Made by a program: the position numbers and the translations under genes. Below are positions 7,989 through 17,365 of a DNA stretch of 64,000 bases, piece after piece (within the stretch, counting starts at the first letter, position 1; each line of letters starts with the position of its first letter). The stretch is from NCBI GenBank assembly GCA_052066835.1, contig JBQHRJ010000004.1; one strand, written 5' to 3'. This DNA is from UBA2821 sp902763335. Lineage in GTDB: Bacteria > Bacillota > Clostridia > Lachnospirales > Lachnospiraceae. The notes beneath the pieces are model-generated. The model saw nothing but the letters and a program-made list of their open reading frames with translations, was not told where the DNA came from and searched no databases.

Positions 7989-10109
7989 CTAGTCCTCCCA
8001 GTAAATTTCCACAATATCTCCATCTTTTATAGGAGTAACAAATTCACACCTGACATCATTCACTTTGGTTACAAGATTCTTTCCCCCCGCAACACGGGTA
8101 TCAAATTCATAGAAATCCAATATATCAACATAAATATACTGTTTTTTTCCTCTAAGGGTAACAGATTTTCCATTAACCATAATATTAATATCTACTGTAC
8201 CTGTATCCTTAGGACTTTCAGAAATCTGCTGTATCTCAACATCCTGAACTTCTTCCGTTCCAGTTGTTTCATCGGTATCCTGTCTCTCCGGTTCATCATT
8301 CATTTCTATATCATCTATCTGAATCTCATCATCTGTTACATCTGAATATTCATACTCCTTTTTCAATATTTTTATAGTGAAGTTTTCAAATATTTTTTCA
8401 TCACTATCTGCCTGTACATTATTAACGTAAACCTGCTTATCGGACATTTCAATATCCATGAATTTCATGAGCCATTCAACCGTATAATAATCAAGAATCT
8501 TTATCTCATCACCATCATTTATCTTATAGTCTCCGGTTCTTATCTGACCATTAACCTCGGCAATTTTGGGACACTCAACAACATTATCATTGACATTTAA
8601 TCTTAATACACTTTTATACTCTGACAACTGATCAATATAACACTCAGCAGCCTTTCCCTCCGTCGAATCCTTAATCTTGACCCTGTCATTCTTTTTAATA
8701 GGTGTATTTATGCTTGCTTCTTTATCATTAACAGTTATTGAGGCAGGTTCACCAAGTTCACCTCTTATCATCCGATGTTCTCCGTTAAGTGTAAAGTTAA
8801 GTTCCTTTCCTCTCTTTGCAAACAGTGACTGATTAGGAAATCCTATCTGCATTGCAGCATCTACAACTGTAAGTCTGTCATTGTCATACAGCTTTATCCT
8901 CTCACCATTCATATTAATTATAATGAAATTGTTATTCTGGTTGTAGAAATTCATACATATTCCAATCGGAGTAACAAGTAACGGATCCTTCTTTATTCCT
9001 TCCTGTTTGAATTCAACGCCGCCTAAAACTTCCTCTCCACGAAGGGCAACCCTCTCCTGCGGAAGCTTAAGATTTCCTGCAATTGCCTCAGTAAATCCGT
9101 ATACTTTACCTCCACCGCCGACTACAAACACAGCACTTACACTCTTGCCACCATTTAACTCAACAATCTTGTCAGATACTTCTCTTGCAATGTCTTCAAC
9201 ACATCTTTTATATACTTCTCTTACTTCCTTTGGCGTTACCTTTTTCTTAAGGCCCATGATATCCTTAAATGTAATCTGTCTGTTCATTATGGATGCACGC
9301 TTTATCTTCTCCGCCGTGTTAAAATCCACAAGATACTGGCTTACGATTGCCTCAGTAAATTCATCACCTGCTTTTGGAATCATTCCATATGCGACAACGC
9401 TTCCATCCTTTGTTATGGATATATCCGAAGTTCCGGCGCCCACATCCACAAGTGCTATATTCAGAAGTCTGTACTCAACAGGTATGGCAATATTGATGGC
9501 AGCAATAGGCTCCAATGTAAGATTTGCCACATTGAGACCTGCACCTTCAACTGCTGAATACAGTCCGTCAACAACATCATCCGGCAAAAATGTTGCCAAT
9601 ATATCCGCAGCTATTTTTCTTGTCTTATGACCTTCAGGATTAGCTATGACATAATCATTTATATAATATTTAACAACGGTGTATCCTACAGAATAAAATC
9701 TTATATCCTGCTGCCCTGCATTAACTTTTTCATATGCATCCTCAACACCCATAAGTTCAAGTGAGTACACATGTTCACCGGTTACTGTAGTCTCTTCCGG
9801 AAATTCATACTCTGTATGGACCGTAACCGTTTTAAGAACACGTCCCGCTGCCGCTATACATACATCTTTCAACTGAAATCCAAGCTGCTCCTCTAAGTTT
9901 TCCTTCACCTTGGATATTGAATCTGATACATGTCCTATATCATGTATCTGTCCGTCAAGCATGTCTCTAGTCTCGTGTTCCTTAACGTAATGCGCCACAA
10001 CATTAAATTTATTTTTTTCCATATAGCCTACTGAGCCGACTATACTTCTTGTTCCTATATCAAGTCCAAAGACCATTCGGTCTGCATTCTTATTTTCTGT
10101 CATTTTCAT
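7989..10109 (-). CDS. FtsA/MreB-fold (actin-like) protein with long C-terminal extension
   Basis: Actin-fold ATPase related to FtsA and pilus-assembly PilM proteins, 706 residues from the chosen ATG. Canonical FtsA is about 420. The phosphate-1 motif GLDIGTRS is near residue 15 and phosphate-2 (VDVGAGTSDISIT) near residues 221-233; the adenosine motif VVGGGGKVYG follows. Residues after ~390 form a ~315-residue tail of short beta-rich repeats and a Glu/Asp-rich linker ending in a small domain that recurs in the tail. No FtsA amphipathic membrane helix is obvious. The start was placed at an ATG four bases after GGAGG; an ATG two codons later is also possible. It lies between coaE and a cyclase gene, away from the dcw cluster. 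Confidence 0.85.
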   Translation of the reverse strand: MKMTENKNADRMVFGLDIGTRSIVGSVGYMEKNKFNVVAHYVKEHETRDMLDGQIHDIGHVSDSISKVKENLEEQLGFQLKDVCIAAAGRVLKTVTVHTEYEFPEETTVTGEHVYSLELMGVEDAYEKVNAGQQDIRFYSVGYTVVKYYINDYVIANPEGHKTRKIAADILATFLPDDVVDGLYSAVEGAGLNVANLTLEPIAAINIAIPVEYRLLNIALVDVGAGTSDISITKDGSVVAYGMIPKAGDEFTEAIVSQYLVDFNTAEKIKRASIMNRQITFKDIMGLKKKVTPKEVREVYKRCVEDIAREVSDKIVELNGGKSVSAVFVVGGGGKVYGFTEAIAGNLKLPQERVALRGEEVLGGVEFKQEGIKKDPLLVTPIGICMNFYNQNNNFIIINMNGERIKLYDNDRLTVVDAAMQIGFPNQSLFAKRGKELNFTLNGEHRMIRGELGEPASITVNDKEASINTPIKKNDRVKIKDSTEGKAAECYIDQLSEYKSVLRLNVNDNVVECPKIAEVNGQIRTGDYKINDGDEIKILDYYTVEWLMKFMDIEMSDKQVYVNNVQADSDEKIFENFTIKILKKEYEYSDVTDDEIQIDDIEMNDEPERQDTDETTGTEEVQDVEIQQISESPKDTGTVDINIMVNGKSVTLRGKKQYIYVDILDFYEFDTRVAGGKNLVTKVNDVRCEFVTPIKDGDIVEIYWED

Positions 10110-10167
10110 TCCGCCTCCGGATGTCATAATATTGTAAATATCTGAATATATACTATCATAAAAGCGT

Positions 10168-10755
10168 CTAAATCACCAGTAATTTTTCAAGCTGTTCATG
10201 GGTTTTATCAATATCTCCACTGTTATCTATGCACGCATCTGCTCTTTTCATAAATTCATCCTCATCAAGCTGCCTTGCCATAATATTTTCAATCTTTTCT
10301 TCCGACAAATCCCTTGATTCCATCAGTCTTTTTACTCTTGCGTCACGATTTGCATATACACACCACACCTTATCGCACATCCTATCACATCCGGATTCGT
10401 ACATAAGGGCAGTCTCGACAATAAAATTCTCCTTACCCTCCTCTTTCTTTTTTCTGTCGATGATATTTTTTATCTCATCTATTACAGCTTCATGGGTAAT
10501 TTTATTAAGAATTTTAAGCTTTTCTTCATTTCCAAAAACAATATTTCCAAGCTTTTTTCTGTCTATTTTTCTATCACCATCAATTATACCGTCACCAAAA
10601 GTTCTTACTATCTCGTCGTATGCTTTTGTTCCCGGTTCCATAATCTCATGTCCAAGCCTGTCTGTCTCTATAATCTCATATCCGTATTTATCTTTTAAAT
10701 AATTTAATATTGTTGATTTTCCGGAGCCTATTCCTCCGGTAATACCGATTATCAT
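10168..10755 (-). CDS. coaE: Dephospho-CoA kinase
   Basis: Catalyses the last step of coenzyme A synthesis, phosphorylation of dephospho-CoA at the 3' hydroxyl. The 195-residue length is standard. The P-loop GITGGIGSGKST is at the N-terminus, and ETDRLGHEIMEPG and VETALMYESG match the substrate and lid regions of the family. It lies 18 bp downstream of polA, an arrangement common in Clostridia and Bacilli. The short gap indicates co-transcription with polA. Confidence 0.96.
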   Translation of the reverse strand: MIIGITGGIGSGKSTILNYLKDKYGYEIIETDRLGHEIMEPGTKAYDEIVRTFGDGIIDGDRKIDRKKLGNIVFGNEEKLKILNKITHEAVIDEIKNIIDRKKKEEGKENFIVETALMYESGCDRMCDKVWCVYANRDARVKRLMESRDLSEEKIENIMARQLDEDEFMKRADACIDNSGDIDKTHEQLEKLLVI

Positions 10756-10773
10756 ACTAATCCTCTTTCTTTT

Positions 10774-13404
10774 TTAATGTGCCTCAAGCCAGTTATGCCC
10801 GATTCCCACGCTTACTTCAAGCGGTACCCGTAATTGTGCCGCATTCATCATCTCATCATGAAGAATATTTTTTACCACCTCTGTCTCATCTTCAGGAACT
10901 TCAAGTAAAAGTTCATCATGAACCTGCAATACTATATGTGTTTTCAGATTATTCTCCTTAAGTTTTCTGTCCACATTTATCATGGCTATTTTTATAATAT
11001 CGGCAGCAGTTCCCTGAATAGGTGAATTCATGGCTATTCTTTCTCCGAATGACCTCTGCATAAAATTGGATGATTTTAATTCAGGCACCGGTCTTCTTCG
11101 GCCGAACATTGTAACTGAATAGCCGTTTTTCTTTGCAAATTCCACAAAACAGTCTATACAGCTCTTTATTCCCGGATAGCTCTCAAAATAATCCTTAATA
11201 TATTGCTGTGCCTCTTTTCTGCTTATACTTAAACCCTGACTCAGTCCAAATGAACTTATTCCATATACAATGCCGAAATTTACTGCTTTGGCATTGCTTC
11301 TCTGCTCGTCAGTGACATCATCAATCGAAACTCCGAATACTTTGGCCGCAGTCGCACGGTGAATATCTTTTTCCTCGTTGTATGCCTCTATAAGATTCTC
11401 ATCCCCGGACATATGTGCCAGAATTCTTAACTCTATCTGTGAATAGTCAGCATCAAGAAATACACATCCTTCTTTCGGAACAAATACTTTTCTTATAGCC
11501 TTACCGATTTCCATTCTGATTGGAATATTCTGAAGGTTAGGCTCTGTACTGCTTATTCTTCCTGTAGCAGTAATCGTCTGATTAAATGTACCGTGGATTC
11601 TTCCATCCTCTCCAATATACGCCTGCAGTCCCTGCGCATATGTTGAGTTAAGTTTCGTAAGCTGTCTGTATTCCAATATATCAGCAACTACTGGGTATTC
11701 AGGTGACAGTTTTTCAAGAACCGATGCTGCCGTAGAATATCCGGTCTTTGTCTTTTTTCCACCTTTTATACCCATCTTGCCAAAAAGTATCTCTCCAAGC
11801 TGTTTTGGAGAATTTATGTTAAACTCTTCTCCTACAGTGTCATATATTTTATGCTCAATACTGTCAATTTTTTTCTGAAGCTCATTACCATAATTTATAA
11901 GCTCCTGCTTTTCAACCTTAACACCTTCGTTTTCCATTCTGTTAAGTGAAAATACAAGTGGAAGTTCAATATTGTTGTAAACATCCGTCATTTTTTCATC
12001 TTCAAGTCCGGCTTTCAAAATATCTTTAGCCTCATATGCCACCCACGCATTGTAGCACAATATTTTCACTGCCTTTTCTCTATCTGTGTCAAGTGCATCA
12101 TCAAACTTTACTTTACCGAGTATCTCATCCTCTGATGGTACAGTTTTACCCAGATAATCTCTTGCTATATCAGCATATTTATACTCATCCTTAAGAGGAT
12201 TTAACAAGTATGCCTGTATAGCCACGTCACTTATCTTCTCCCTGTCATCCGCTTTTATAATTTTAAGCTGTTTCTTTAAGCCGATAGTACTAATCTCTGC
12301 TACATTTTTATATACATTTACAATGCATTCCGCTATACGTTCCCTGCTGCTTATGTCTCCTATAAAGCACCATGTATTTCCTTCGCTTTCTTTAACAGAT
12401 ACGGCTATATGCTTTTTATTACACATCACATATACCCCGGCACATGAATTTTTATCTATGTTTCCAAGCCTGTCTGCCGCTTCATCCTCACCGTCAATTT
12501 CAACAAATTCATTCTCAATGTCACTAGAATAATCAACTGTGTCAAATCTGTTCAAAATAGTCTTGAGTTCAAGTTTCTTAAGCATTTCAAAAGACGCTTC
12601 ATTATATATATTGTCAACCCCTGCCGATGAAATATCTACATCTAAAGGTGTATTGGTATTAATCGTTGCAAGTGTTTTACTTAAATCTGCCAAATCCTTA
12701 TTTTCTTCAAGAGATGTCTTAATCTTGCTCTTCTTTATACTGTCCATATTAGCGTATACATTCTCTACCGAGCCATATTCAGTTATAAGCTTTGTGGCAG
12801 TCTTTTCGCCCACTCCCGGAACTCCAGGAATATTATCAGCGGTATCTCCCATAAAAGCCTTCACATCGATAAACTCAACCGGTGTGACACCATATTTTTC
12901 CTTAACATCTGCCGCATAATAATTCTCAACTTCTGTTCCGCCCTTTTTCGTCTTTGGTATACGAATCTGAACATGATCTGTCGCAAGCTGCAATAAATCA
13001 CGGTCTCCTGATATTACCGCAACTTCCATTCCTGCCGCTTCACCCATTTTTGAAAGTGTACCAATAACATCATCTGCCTCATACCCCGGCATTTCAACCA
13101 CTGTGATTCCCATGCTTTTTAAAACATCCTTCATAACAGGTACCTGTTCTCTCAATTCCTCAGGCATCGGCTTTCTCGTTCCTTTATACTCAGCATACAT
13201 TTCGTGTCTGAAAGTAGGCTGCTTAACATCAAATGCAACAATACAGTAATCTGCACTTTCTTCTTCAAGAACCTTAAACATTATATTTAAAAATCCATAT
13301 ACGGCATTTGTATGAAGTCCTTCCGAATTCGTCAGTTCCGGTATACCATAAAATGTCCTGTTTAAAATACTGTGTCCATCTATCAATACAAGCTTTTTAC
13401 TCAT
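10774..13404 (-). CDS. polA: DNA polymerase I
   Basis: Fills gaps and removes RNA primers during replication and repair, 876 residues. The N-terminal ~290 residues form the 5'-3' exonuclease (SGDRDLLQLATD, FMGDTADNIPGVPGVGEKTA). The middle domain (about 300-480) lacks the DxE proofreading residues, so the 3'-5' exonuclease is degenerate, as in Bacillus enzymes. Polymerase motifs A (DADYSQIELRILAH, near 650), B (RSNAKAVNFGIVYG) and C (VHDELLLEV, near 830) are intact. The ribosome site is GGAAGGGAGAG before ATG. It heads a polA-coaE unit. Confidence 0.97.
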   Translation of the reverse strand: MSKKLVLIDGHSILNRTFYGIPELTNSEGLHTNAVYGFLNIMFKVLEEESADYCIVAFDVKQPTFRHEMYAEYKGTRKPMPEELREQVPVMKDVLKSMGITVVEMPGYEADDVIGTLSKMGEAAGMEVAVISGDRDLLQLATDHVQIRIPKTKKGGTEVENYYAADVKEKYGVTPVEFIDVKAFMGDTADNIPGVPGVGEKTATKLITEYGSVENVYANMDSIKKSKIKTSLEENKDLADLSKTLATINTNTPLDVDISSAGVDNIYNEASFEMLKKLELKTILNRFDTVDYSSDIENEFVEIDGEDEAADRLGNIDKNSCAGVYVMCNKKHIAVSVKESEGNTWCFIGDISSRERIAECIVNVYKNVAEISTIGLKKQLKIIKADDREKISDVAIQAYLLNPLKDEYKYADIARDYLGKTVPSEDEILGKVKFDDALDTDREKAVKILCYNAWVAYEAKDILKAGLEDEKMTDVYNNIELPLVFSLNRMENEGVKVEKQELINYGNELQKKIDSIEHKIYDTVGEEFNINSPKQLGEILFGKMGIKGGKKTKTGYSTAASVLEKLSPEYPVVADILEYRQLTKLNSTYAQGLQAYIGEDGRIHGTFNQTITATGRISSTEPNLQNIPIRMEIGKAIRKVFVPKEGCVFLDADYSQIELRILAHMSGDENLIEAYNEEKDIHRATAAKVFGVSIDDVTDEQRSNAKAVNFGIVYGISSFGLSQGLSISRKEAQQYIKDYFESYPGIKSCIDCFVEFAKKNGYSVTMFGRRRPVPELKSSNFMQRSFGERIAMNSPIQGTAADIIKIAMINVDRKLKENNLKTHIVLQVHDELLLEVPEDETEVVKNILHDEMMNAAQLRVPLEVSVGIGHNWLEAH

Positions 13405-13446
13405 AATTCTCTCCCTTCCGCAGACGCTCTACATCTATTATAATAA

Positions 13447-13776
13447 TCATATCAAAAAAAGTACTATTGCAGCAACAGCACATATGTCTGCCATTATGCA
13501 GACTATCTTTTTATACACATTGAATTTATACAGCCTGTCCGACCTCTCCTCAAGCCGCTTAAGCCGCTTTTCCAACTGTCCCTTAAGGTCAAATGACGCA
13601 CCGGAATCTCTCTCTATTCTGTCAAGTCCGACATTAACCATATAATTTATCTCTAATTCCTCATAACAGTCCTTGCAGTTCTTAGCATGTCTGACAAAAA
13701 AGTCTATATCTTCATCATTTATACCCACTGTTATAAAGTCATTTAACATCTGTTGAAATTTTCTACATGCAGACAT
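13447..13776 (-). CDS. Small zf-HC2-like membrane protein
   Basis: A 109-residue protein with one C-terminal membrane segment (about residues 88-107) and an N-terminal cytoplasmic part. A His/Cys pattern (H...C..C in RHAKNCKDCYEEL) resembles the zinc-binding anti-sigma (zf-HC2) fold. An early Cys (SACRKF) could be a fourth ligand. No sigma factor gene is adjacent, so an anti-sigma role is not supported by context. It lies upstream of polA on the same strand with a 42-bp gap and has an AGGAAG ribosome site. The function is unknown. Confidence 0.7.
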   Translation of the reverse strand: MSACRKFQQMLNDFITVGINDEDIDFFVRHAKNCKDCYEELEINYMVNVGLDRIERDSGASFDLKGQLEKRLKRLEERSDRLYKFNVYKKIVCIMADICAVAAIVLFLI

Positions 13777-13859
13777 AATTCTTCCTCCAATTCAATATTA
13801 TAACTATACAACATTATGTGCATTTTTTAAAGGCTTTTAGGGACTTTTTAATTTATTTC

Positions 13860-13888
13860 TTGACAAATAATTGTTGCGATGATATATT
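13860..13888 (+). promoter_or_regulatory. Promoter of tRNA-Leu
   Basis: A -35 box TTGACA (13860-13865) and a -10 box TATATT (13883-13888) are separated by exactly 17 bp and lie about 10 bp before the mature tRNA start. This is a near-perfect sigma-A-type promoter and supports the tRNA as a single-gene transcript. Confidence 0.9.
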
Positions 13889-13898
13889 ATATAGGCAT

Positions 13899-13981
13899 GC
13901 GGATGTGGCGGAATGGCAGACGCAGCAGACTCAAAATCTGCCGGTGGTGACATCGTGCGGGTTCAAGTCCCGCCATCCGCA
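13899..13981 (+). tRNA. tRNA-Leu (anticodon CAA)
   Basis: The acceptor strands GCGGATG and CATCCGC pair over seven bases, with A as discriminator at 13981. The anticodon stem GCAGA/TCTGC encloses the loop CTCAAAA, giving anticodon CAA (reads UUG). The T arm contains GGTTCAAGTCC, and a variable arm typical of class II tRNAs (leucine) is present (CGGTGGTGACATCG). CCA is not encoded. The gene stands alone, with its own promoter and terminator, convergent to metE. Confidence 0.95.
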
Positions 13982-13990
13982 TTTTTTAAT

Positions 13991-14032
13991 AAAAACTCCC
14001 AAACCTCTGATAAATAGGGTTTGGGAGTTTTT
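13991..14032. terminator. Bidirectional terminator between tRNA-Leu and metE
   Basis: A perfect 15-bp inverted repeat (AAAAACTCCCAAACC and its complement) encloses an 11-base loop. The A/T ends give a run of T on either strand, so it can end both the plus-strand tRNA transcript and the minus-strand metE transcript. Confidence 0.92.
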
Positions 14033-14051
14033 GTATATTGCTTTATTTACT

Positions 14052-16316
14052 TTATTTTCTTATCTCTTCTGCAGCCTTTACCATATTGCGAAGACTTGCA
14101 TCCGTCTCTGGTACTCCTCTTGTCTTAAGTCCACAATCAGGATTTACCCATAATTTTTCCTTATCAATTTTGGTAAGCATCACCTTAAGCGCACTTACAA
14201 TCTCCTCTACTGACGGAACTCTTGGCGAATGAATATCATATACACCCGGTCCGACTTCTGTTTCAAAATTATTTTCCCTTAACGCATCCAATATCTGAAG
14301 ATCCGAACGTGATGCCTCGAATGTAATCACGTCTGCATCCATATCATCTATTGCAGGAATAATATCCGTAAATTCGCTATAACACATATGTGTATGAATC
14401 TGTGTTTCCGGTTTTACCCCACTGTGTGTCAGACGGAATGCCGGGATTGCAAAATCCAGATATTCTGTATACCAGTCAGATTTTCTAAGCGGAAGCTTTT
14501 CTCTGAGAGCCGCCTCATCAATCTGTATCATTTTTATTCCATTTGCCTCTAAATCATTTACTTCATCTCTTATTGCCAACGCAATCTGGGATATTGACTC
14601 TTTTATAGATATATCTTCTCTTGGAAATGACCAGTTTAATATCGTAACAGGACCTGTAAGCATTCCCTTTACAATCTTTTTAGTCAATGACTGTGCAAAA
14701 ACTGACCATTCAACTGTAATAGGGTTTTTACGGTATACATCACCCCAGATAACAGGTGGTTTTACACATCGTGTTCCATACGACTGAACCCATGCCTTTT
14801 CGGTGAACAAAAATCCTCCTAATGCCTCACCAAAATATTCAACCATATCATTTCTCTCATACTCTCCGTGTACGAATACATCTAATCCTATTTCTTCCTG
14901 CCATTTAATACATTCTTCAATCTTTTTCTTATTAAAATCAACATATTCGCTCTTAGAAATTTCTCCCTTTCTAAATGCAGAACGATTAGCCTTTACATCC
15001 TTTGTCTGAGGGAATGAACCAATTGTAGTTGTAGGAACCTCCGGTAAATTCAATACTTTTTTCTGCAATTTCTGACGTTCACTACGCTCTGGCAACCTTA
15101 TATAATCTTTCTCTGTTACATTTAAAAGTCTCTGTTTTACTTTCTCATTATCACAATCCCTTTTTTTGTCAAAAAGCTGCTTATTATTGGTATATGAAAC
15201 TTCAAATGCATAATTATCCTTATCTGCAAGTTCACTTATTTCTTTAAGCTCAGTTAATTTTTCTTCTGCAAAAGCAAAATAAGCCAGATATTCTTTTGAA
15301 AGTTTTACCTCATGCTTTAATGTATAAGGCACATGAAGCAATGAACATGATGTAGATAACACCACATTGATTTTTCGATTTTTAAGTTCGTCTAATCTGT
15401 TCAATGTTCTCTCATAATGATTCTTCCAAATATTTTTACCATTAACTAAACCTGCAAATAATAACTTATCTTCAGGAAATCCGTATTTTTCTATCAGATT
15501 CATAGTTTCCTTTCCCTCTATGAAATCAAGCCCTATTCCATCAAATGGCTGTTTGATTAAATCCACATAAATATCCCTTACATCTCCAAAATATGTCTGT
15601 AATAATATTTTACAGTTTCCCTTGCATGGCAAAACTGCATCATATATCTTACCAAACAACTCAATGTCCTCTTTTTCCATATCCTGAACTAATGAAGGTT
15701 CATCAAATTGTATCCATTCAATATTCTTTTCATCGCATTTTTTCAGCAGTTCCTTATATGCATCTGCTACCGCATCCACATAATCTTCTGCTTTTTTGCT
15801 TCCTGTGTATCTGATTAATTTAAGCATAGTATAAGCACCAATCACAACCGGTTTGGTTTCTATTCCGACCGCTTTTGCTTCTTCATATTCATTCAAAAGC
15901 TTATCTGCTGAAAGCTTTATAACTGTATCGTCTTCCACTTCCGGAACAATGTAATGATAATTGGTGTTAAACCACTTCTTCATTGCAAGTGCTTTTACAT
16001 CCCCACAACCTCCCTGATATCCACGCGCCATTGCAAAATATGTATCAAGTTCTGACAAATTCAATTCTTTATAACGTTTTGGAACTATCCCTAACGTCAC
16101 TGCCGTGTCAAGTACCATGTCATAAAACGAGAAATCATTACTTGAGATATAATCTATTCCTGCACTTTTCTGTGTATTCCAATGTGTTTTTCGTAAATCT
16201 GCAGCTATTTTCAATAATTCTGCCGCTTCAATTTCTTTTCTGAAATATTTTTCAGAAGCAAATTTTAATTCTCTTAATGTTCCAATCCTTGGAAATCCAA
16301 TAACTGATGTCTGCAT
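14052..16316 (-). CDS. metE: Cobalamin-independent methionine synthase MetE
   Basis: Transfers a methyl group from methyltetrahydrofolate-polyglutamate to homocysteine to make methionine, using zinc. The protein is 754 residues and double-barrelled. The N-terminus VIGFPRIGTLRELKFA is the family signature. The C-terminal barrel holds the zinc ligands in IHTHMCYSEF and WVNPDCGLKTRG, and VTILNWSFPRED is also conserved. The start was set at the ATG nine bases after GGAGG; upstream in-frame codons lack a ribosome site. The upstream region carries no SAM-riboswitch-like structure that I can see. The adjacent LysR regulator is the likely controller. Confidence 0.96.
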   Translation of the reverse strand: MQTSVIGFPRIGTLRELKFASEKYFRKEIEAAELLKIAADLRKTHWNTQKSAGIDYISSNDFSFYDMVLDTAVTLGIVPKRYKELNLSELDTYFAMARGYQGGCGDVKALAMKKWFNTNYHYIVPEVEDDTVIKLSADKLLNEYEEAKAVGIETKPVVIGAYTMLKLIRYTGSKKAEDYVDAVADAYKELLKKCDEKNIEWIQFDEPSLVQDMEKEDIELFGKIYDAVLPCKGNCKILLQTYFGDVRDIYVDLIKQPFDGIGLDFIEGKETMNLIEKYGFPEDKLLFAGLVNGKNIWKNHYERTLNRLDELKNRKINVVLSTSCSLLHVPYTLKHEVKLSKEYLAYFAFAEEKLTELKEISELADKDNYAFEVSYTNNKQLFDKKRDCDNEKVKQRLLNVTEKDYIRLPERSERQKLQKKVLNLPEVPTTTIGSFPQTKDVKANRSAFRKGEISKSEYVDFNKKKIEECIKWQEEIGLDVFVHGEYERNDMVEYFGEALGGFLFTEKAWVQSYGTRCVKPPVIWGDVYRKNPITVEWSVFAQSLTKKIVKGMLTGPVTILNWSFPREDISIKESISQIALAIRDEVNDLEANGIKMIQIDEAALREKLPLRKSDWYTEYLDFAIPAFRLTHSGVKPETQIHTHMCYSEFTDIIPAIDDMDADVITFEASRSDLQILDALRENNFETEVGPGVYDIHSPRVPSVEEIVSALKVMLTKIDKEKLWVNPDCGLKTRGVPETDASLRNMVKAAEEIRK

Positions 16317-16391
16317 AATAATAATCCTCCAACTCATAATAGGTATATTTGTTATCCTTATTGTAAATTGAAATGTCATTATTGCAAAATA

Positions 16392-16434
16392 CATAAAATA
16401 AAAGGTTGCCCATAGTTTAAAACTATGAGCAGCC
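16392..16434 (-). terminator. Terminator after the LysR gene
   Basis: Read on the minus strand, AGGCTGCTCATAGTTT pairs with AAACTATGGGCAACCT with small mismatches, then a TTTTATTTT run follows. It lies just past the LysR stop codon and before the metE leader, so metE must be transcribed from its own promoter. Confidence 0.8.
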
Positions 16435-16439
16435 TGTCT

Positions 16440-17339
16440 TCATTCAAGATATTTTTTTAATGCCTCAAGGTATGTACTGCCCAGCCTGCTTAACATTCCT
16501 TTTTTGTGCGTTATGTATCCGATTCTCATATCACTTTCATCTTCTAGCGGCACTGCAATAATATCTTTTCCATTTAATTTTTTATCAATCACCCCACTGC
16601 ATACGGTGTAACCATTTAATCCAATCAACAGATTAAATAAAGTTGCCCTGTCTCTCACCCTTATATTCTTTTTACGTTCAGAAGAAGAAAATATTTCTTC
16701 TGAAAAATAAAACGAATTATGTTCCCCCTGTTCAAATGAAAGATATGGATACAACTCCAGTTCCTCATTTGTAATAACATTTTTTTCTGCAAGAGGATGC
16801 TTTCTGCTGATAAATACATGAGGCTTTGCCACAAACAACTGATTAAATTCTAAATCATGTGATTTTAAAATTTTCATCAATACTTTCTCATTAAAATCAT
16901 TTAAAAATAAAATTCCTATCTCACTTCTCATTCGTGCCACATCTTCTATAATTTCATAAGTCTGAGTTTCCCTCAGACTAAAATCATATTCATCCTGTCC
17001 GTATTCTTTTATCAGATCCACAAATGCATTGACCGCAAACGAATAATGCTGCGTAGATACACAAAACTGCTTTTTTCCACCATTTCCGGATTTGTATTTA
17101 TCTTCAAGAATTGCAGCCTGCTCCAGTACCTGCCTTGCATACCCCAAAAATATCTCTCCATCTTTTGAAAGACTGATACCTTTATTGGTTCTGTTAAAGA
17201 TAACAATATTCATTTCCTTTTCCAACTCATGAATAGCATTCGTGAGACTCGGCTGTGAAATGTAGAGCCTGTTTGCCGCCTCAGTAATTGTTCCTGTATC
17301 CGCTACTGTTATAATGTATTTTAACTGTTGAAGTGTCAT
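16440..17339 (-). CDS. LysR-family regulator, probably of metE
   Basis: DNA-binding LysR-type regulator of 299 residues. The winged helix-turn-helix covers residues 1-60 (QLKYIITVADTGTITEAANRL, SQPSLTNAIHELE), followed by the two-lobed periplasmic-binding-like effector domain. It lies directly upstream of metE on the same strand but is separated from it by a terminator. MetR in enterobacteria is also a LysR protein controlling metE, so a role in methionine synthesis is a reasonable inference; the DNA alone does not prove it. The effector is unknown. Confidence 0.88.
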   Translation of the reverse strand: MTLQQLKYIITVADTGTITEAANRLYISQPSLTNAIHELEKEMNIVIFNRTNKGISLSKDGEIFLGYARQVLEQAAILEDKYKSGNGGKKQFCVSTQHYSFAVNAFVDLIKEYGQDEYDFSLRETQTYEIIEDVARMRSEIGILFLNDFNEKVLMKILKSHDLEFNQLFVAKPHVFISRKHPLAEKNVITNEELELYPYLSFEQGEHNSFYFSEEIFSSSERKKNIRVRDRATLFNLLIGLNGYTVCSGVIDKKLNGKDIIAVPLEDESDMRIGYITHKKGMLSRLGSTYLEALKKYLE

Positions 17340-17365
17340 TTTTTTGTCTTTTCTCCTGCATTAAA

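Noticed and set aside
14803..15009. Plus-strand open frame opposite metE
   Set aside because: It lies wholly within metE on the opposite strand, has no ribosome site and has low-complexity Ser/Pro composition; many similar shadow frames occur opposite real genes throughout the window.
16317..16391. SAM riboswitch or T-box upstream of metE
   Set aside because: The leader is only about 75 bases, shows no long stems or T-box sequence, and has a regulator gene of LysR type upstream, so transcriptional control is more likely.
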